From positions 1 to 64,000 of IMG/VR virus record IMGVR_UViG_3300033146_003479: DNA of 64,000 nucleotides. One strand, written 5' to 3'. Positions 60,248 to 64,000 of the stretch are shown here, one piece after another; positions within the stretch are counted from its first letter, which is position 1, and the number at the start of each line of letters is the position of its first letter. The stretch comes from a virus. Position numbers and translations under genes: made by a program. The notes beneath the pieces are model-generated. The model made no database searches and was not told the origin of the DNA. It saw nothing but the letters and a program-made list of their open reading frames with translations.

Positions 60248-62172
60248 TTTTGTTTCTCCTCACTTAAAAAGTTCATTATTTTTTTACATATCTCATTTCG
60301 ATGAAATCCTGGAGCGATATTACCATCTTTAATTTGTTGAATCCAATGATCGGATCGATCACGATAATTTGAAAAATTCTTCAGTACATATTTAGCCAAT
60401 TCAAAATCATCATTGATAACTATGATATCTAACACAATATCATCTATATGATCAATTCCCCTAAATAATTCAACTGAATCGTTTTTCAAAATAGCATCAA
60501 TCAATAGTTTATAGTTTGCTCGATATTTAAAATTAATCAATGGACTAGAATATTCAATACTCATAGATCTCACTTGGTACATTAAAGACTCAATAATTGA
60601 ATATGAAGCATATTCATGAAAATAGGTTTCACCAAGAAGCATCTTAACCGCTCGCAAATCGTGTCCAGTTCGAATGAATTCAAAAATTTCATCAAATTTC
60701 ATACTCTTCGACTTCAATCTATCACGAACTTCATCATACGACAATTTCGATATTTCAGATGTCTCATTATTCTCTTCAAAGTTCAATGGAACATCATCAT
60801 TAGGATTAGTTCTTTCTATTAATTCAACACACTTTGTGATAAATATATCATCATACATATTAGTGTAATTACGAATCAATTTAATCCAATTATTACCATT
60901 CATATAAAATCCATCAAATCGATCAAATATTAATTTTACTATTTCAATATCTCTCGACTCCATCGCCATTTCAAATAGAATCATATATAACTTCATCTCA
61001 CGCATAACAATCGTCTCATTTTTCAATATTGCATCCAAAACGAGACCAGTTCGCTTCACACCATTGAACGATGAAGGATTATAATTTAATATACTCACAA
61101 TCATTAATTTACCATTCTTCATCTTAGCATTCAATAAAAATTCAACAACATCATATCGTTCACTCCCTCGAACCAACTTAACTATATGCTCCATTCGCAA
61201 TAAATTAAAATTCTTTTTAATCGTCTTCAATGGAAAGTTCAATAACTTAGAACTATCCATCATAGCATTACTAGAAGCGTCATTTTTACTTCGAATATTA
61301 GGTAATGTTTTAATATTTTGGATAATGGACGTTTTAAAAATGATAGTTTGGACTTTTTCAGTGGGATAAATAATACCATGAATATCATCAATTCCATCAT
61401 ATCCTAATTTTTGAAATATTAAATTGAATTTAAAAATATTATTTCTTGTTGCAAACGTCGGTTCATTATTCATAACGTTCATAATTCTATCTCTATGTTT
61501 TTTATCCGTAGATAAATATAAACATAAAATATACATATTTAAAAATATAGGAGTATCATGATCTAGAGATTCTATTTCGTCTTCGTATTTCTTCATCATA
61601 TCTTCCAATTCTTCTATCTCAGCCTCAATTCGTTCTCTTTCTGAATCATCCATAGCATCTTGATTCTCAAGATATTCTATATCGGAATAAATATCATCAA
61701 TTTCATTAGCATTCACATTCTTGTTAAATTCATCTCTAGTATGAGTATATGGATGAAATCGTTGGTTGGAGAGGGACGTACTAGAATGGTTTCGGATAAG
61801 GATTTCATCTTTAGGATACAAACGTTTTAATTTTTCGAGGTCTTTTTTGAAGTCTACTTCGGAGTACTTATCTGTGACAAGGATTTTATTTGAATTGGAC
61901 AATGTAAATATCGATGCATACTTTGCGTTGCCTGCGAATGGGAAGTCAAAATTATATTCACGTTTCGACTCTTTAATGTTATATGCATAGACACCTGCAG
62001 GTGTCACGTATGGAGACTTCGGATTCACTCCCTTTTTGATGACGTTGATGAAAGTAACGTAAGTGTTCTCCGTTGATGAATACTTATTCAATAGGTCATT
62101 CACGTACTCCTTTGGGTTATTCTCAGGATTACGCCTCTTCTCGTTTAAATATGACCAACTAAATTTATCCAT
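60244..62172 (-). CDS. Large protein with ankyrin-like repeats and a phage-specific N-terminal module
   Basis: 642 residues, function unknown. Residues 40-150 show a module with K-G-V-N-P-K-S-x-Y-x-T-P-A-G-V-Y-A-Y near 52 and F-P-F-A-G-N-A-K-Y near 77, which I recall from other uncharacterised phage proteins. Residues 150-205 are acidic coiled coil. The rest (about 300-630) contains irregular helical repeats such as Y-D-V-V-E-F-L-L near 345 and R-D-I-E-I-V-K-L-I-F near 425, ankyrin-like. In its module plus solenoid layout it resembles the WCTA proteins. GGAG before ATG 62172. Confidence 0.7.
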   Translation of the reverse strand: MDKFSWSYLNEKRRNPENNPKEYVNDLLNKYSSTENTYVTFINVIKKGVNPKSPYVTPAGVYAYNIKESKREYNFDFPFAGNAKYASIFTLSNSNKILVTDKYSEVDFKKDLEKLKRLYPKDEILIRNHSSTSLSNQRFHPYTHTRDEFNKNVNANEIDDIYSDIEYLENQDAMDDSERERIEAEIEELEDMMKKYEDEIESLDHDTPIFLNMYILCLYLSTDKKHRDRIMNVMNNEPTFATRNNIFKFNLIFQKLGYDGIDDIHGIIYPTEKVQTIIFKTSIIQNIKTLPNIRSKNDASSNAMMDSSKLLNFPLKTIKKNFNLLRMEHIVKLVRGSERYDVVEFLLNAKMKNGKLMIVSILNYNPSSFNGVKRTGLVLDAILKNETIVMREMKLYMILFEMAMESRDIEIVKLIFDRFDGFYMNGNNWIKLIRNYTNMYDDIFITKCVELIERTNPNDDVPLNFEENNETSEISKLSYDEVRDRLKSKSMKFDEIFEFIRTGHDLRAVKMLLGETYFHEYASYSIIESLMYQVRSMSIEYSSPLINFKYRANYKLLIDAILKNDSVELFRGIDHIDDIVLDIIVINDDFELAKYVLKNFSNYRDRSDHWIQQIKDGNIAPGFHRNEICKKIMNFLSEEKQK

Positions 62173-62182
62173 ATGTTATCTC

Positions 62183-63622
62183 CTATCCTAACTTTAAATA
62201 CACACAAGATAACTCATTTATCTTCAATGCTCCTTTATAAAATTCACCTAAAGTTTCAGATAATAAATCATTTTCATATAAAATAGCAAAGTCATAAAAA
62301 TATTTCAATCCTTCTATCTTCGAAATGATATAATTATCTAAAATCATTCTTTCTTGAATATTTATACTTTTCTTTGATTTATCTAATTCTAATAAAAAAT
62401 TCACAAAATCAGTATCATCTCGAAAGTTACTAATAAATTTCTCCTTAAATGCTCTTTGACAAACAGAAAACATTTCTCTCCATATATGAGGATATCGCAA
62501 TATCTCATCCTTTCGTTTTAATCGACCAACGGATAACGATTCGAATTGTTTAAAATGAGAATCTATAATCTTCGTTGGGATTTTACCATATCTAGCAATG
62601 GCCTTTTTACTTTTTCCTTCAATTTGAATGTTCCCGCTCATCCATGGATACTGCTTTAATTGACAATATAAATCTTTCTCCTCATCATTCACTTTACCTG
62701 TAGCATAGAATGTAGTATCTCTAGATTGCAATGTTCTATGTGAGGTATCACTCCATCGCATAAAAAATCGAATTTCTGATAAATCCCAATCGTTCACTCG
62801 AATTCGATCTAAATTAAAAGTCTCACATTTATTATTATCAGCATTAATTTTCTTTAATGAAATGGGAATCAATATTTTACTTAAAAAACAAGACTCAATA
62901 TACTCATTGATATGATGAATGTTTCCATTTTCATAATTTACAATCTCCGATAATTCATCTAGAATTACTCTCTCACTTTGAATATCAACAAGCCAAATGT
63001 CCGCAGGATTCCAAGTTGATATTTTAGTAAATCGAGAAATTAAAGCATAAAATTCATCAATAAACTTCGATTTTCTATACACCTCGTATTCTTTTTTATC
63101 AGAATTTGACAAAAAAAATTGGATAAGTTTTGCCTGATACTCAAATGATTTTCTCCAATCTAGAGTAATTTGAGGATAGATATTCATAATATCCGATTCA
63201 TCAGGAAATACACCATCATTAATAATACTTTTAATATATAAACTAGAACACAACTCCTGTTGCTTCGTGAACATTGAGCCTTGAGAATTACTCGTACTAT
63301 TAATCCCTTTAAATTTATTTATTTTGGCTACATCATTTAATTTTATTTGAGTGAAAGTGTCATCATCATTCTTAACTACTATTGCTGGTATATATCGAGA
63401 ATTCATCTTAAACGTATCCAATATATCTCCCGTTTGAGGAGACACATTTTCTCGCAGAAGTTGTATTAAGTGTCTATTAAACTTGGATTCTATAATTTTC
63501 TTATTCCCATTCACTAATTCAATTTCAGAATCAAATTCTAAGATATCGGCTAAAATTTCTTGTCTAGTTTTTTTTAAATCATTATTGATTTTATAAAGAT
63601 CTTCTATTTTCAATCCTTGCAT
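62183..63622 (-). CDS. Hypothetical protein downstream of uvsY
   Basis: 479 residues, unrecognised. Mostly alpha/beta with a charged helical N-terminus (1-60) and a central region containing F-F-M-R-W-S-D-T-S-H-R near residue 274. No nuclease, ATPase or zinc motif seen. Start ATG 63622 overlaps the UvsY-like stop by one base, so the two are expressed together and a role in recombination or replication is possible. Confidence 0.65.
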   Translation of the reverse strand: MQGLKIEDLYKINNDLKKTRQEILADILEFDSEIELVNGNKKIIESKFNRHLIQLLRENVSPQTGDILDTFKMNSRYIPAIVVKNDDDTFTQIKLNDVAKINKFKGINSTSNSQGSMFTKQQELCSSLYIKSIINDGVFPDESDIMNIYPQITLDWRKSFEYQAKLIQFFLSNSDKKEYEVYRKSKFIDEFYALISRFTKISTWNPADIWLVDIQSERVILDELSEIVNYENGNIHHINEYIESCFLSKILIPISLKKINADNNKCETFNLDRIRVNDWDLSEIRFFMRWSDTSHRTLQSRDTTFYATGKVNDEEKDLYCQLKQYPWMSGNIQIEGKSKKAIARYGKIPTKIIDSHFKQFESLSVGRLKRKDEILRYPHIWREMFSVCQRAFKEKFISNFRDDTDFVNFLLELDKSKKSINIQERMILDNYIISKIEGLKYFYDFAILYENDLLSETLGEFYKGALKINELSCVYLKLG

Positions 63623-64000
63623 TATCTATCACCATTTGTGAAACGGTCATACTTCAAAGCGAAATCTAAAGCATATGACTTTTGAGTTAATAAATTCTTA
63701 ATGTCAGTCAAAAATTCCAATTTAGTATTAATATGTTGAACATCTTGTTGAATTTGATTCCATTCTAAATCTGCCTCTATAGCAATTCTCATATCAGTTT
63801 TATTTGAAAATTTCACTTTCGAATTCATTCTTAAATCCAAATAAATCTCATATTCTTTTTTTCGCATTTTCTCTTCAAGATTATTATTCATCATTCGACA
63901 TTGAGCCATTAATCGAACTACCTTATGCATATGTGAAGGTAAATCCAACATTTCCTCTCTCATATTACTTCGATCAACTTCTACCATGCGTTGAAATTCA
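63622..64000 (-). CDS. uvsY: Recombination mediator UvsY-like (5' partial)
   Basis: At least 126 residues; the frame stays open to the window edge and ATG 63987 has no ribosome site, so the start lies beyond the window. UvsY helps load the UvsX recombinase onto ssDNA. Supporting features: small size, all-helical, a Lys-rich central helix, an acidic turn (I-E-A-D-L-E near residue 70 of the ATG form) and the ending K-Y-D-R-F-T-N-G, like the conserved F-x-x-G end of T4 and cyanophage UvsY. Closeness to uvsW supports the call. Confidence 0.65.
   Translation of the reverse strand, partial: EFQRMVEVDRSNMREEMLDLPSHMHKVVRLMAQCRMMNNNLEEKMRKKEYEIYLDLRMNSKVKFSNKTDMRIAIEADLEWNQIQQDVQHINTKLEFLTDIKNLLTQKSYALDFALKYDRFTNGDR

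Overview
The window is a very AT-rich segment of a large tailed bacteriophage of the T4 superfamily (contractile-tailed, myovirus type). The evidence is homology seen by eye. It holds a T4-type head module (portal gp20, prohead protease gp21, acidic scaffold gp22, major capsid gp23), a T4-type baseplate module (gp53, gp5 spike, gp27-like hub, gp48/54-like tube initiator, gp6 wedge, gp26/gp51 chaperone pair, gp4 head completion) and T4-type replication, recombination and transcription genes (gp44/gp62 clamp loader, RegA, primase gp61, UvsW, UvsY, RNase H/flap nuclease, gp55-like sigma factor). The host cannot be named from this sequence. Shine-Dalgarno sites are strong, TTGACA-N17-TATATT promoters look bacterial sigma70-like, and the endolysin has a signal peptide, so a low-GC or Gram-negative bacterial host is plausible.

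Almost everything is on the minus strand. From left to right: 0-2.2 kb, a plus-strand gene with a WCTA module and fourteen 27-residue repeats. 2.2-7.3 kb, a mobile cluster of free-standing homing endonucleases and fragments. 7.4-15 kb, the head genes in T4 order 20-21-22-23, interrupted between 20 and 21 by a plus-strand WCTA paralog and a likely small RNA. 15-18.3 kb, another homing endonuclease and small accessory genes, including a Lar-like zinc ribbon. 18.3-39.2 kb, tail and baseplate genes, among them a 3093-residue protein. 39.2-44.1 kb, RNase H, late sigma factor, RuvC-like resolvase on the plus strand, RegA, gp62 and gp44. 44.2-46.6 kb, an apparent lysis region. 46.6-56.2 kb, fibre or decoration proteins, gp26/gp51 and a tube-like protein. 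56.2-64 kb, primase, UvsW, unknown conserved genes and UvsY.

Two promoter classes recur. One is sigma70-like (TTGacA/TTGCAT, 17-bp spacer, TATATT/TATACT) and lies in front of homing-endonuclease and small accessory genes and one putative ncRNA. The other is T4-late-like, with an invariant TAAATA core (TATAAATA, GATAAATA, TCTAAATA, ACTAAATA) usually 25-37 nt upstream of start codons of structural and some late genes. The second class fits the gp55-like sigma factor encoded here. The most unusual items are a probable -1 frameshift joining gp26 and gp51, a promoter-to-terminator ncRNA unit between genes 20 and 21, complementary half-copies of one homing endonuclease, two WCTA-module proteins flanking the head genes, and a tail-tube-like protein interrupted by a very large insertion. 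No tRNA, CRISPR array, IS element or intergenic gap above 300 bases was seen. Assignments rest on recognised motifs and synteny, not on searches.
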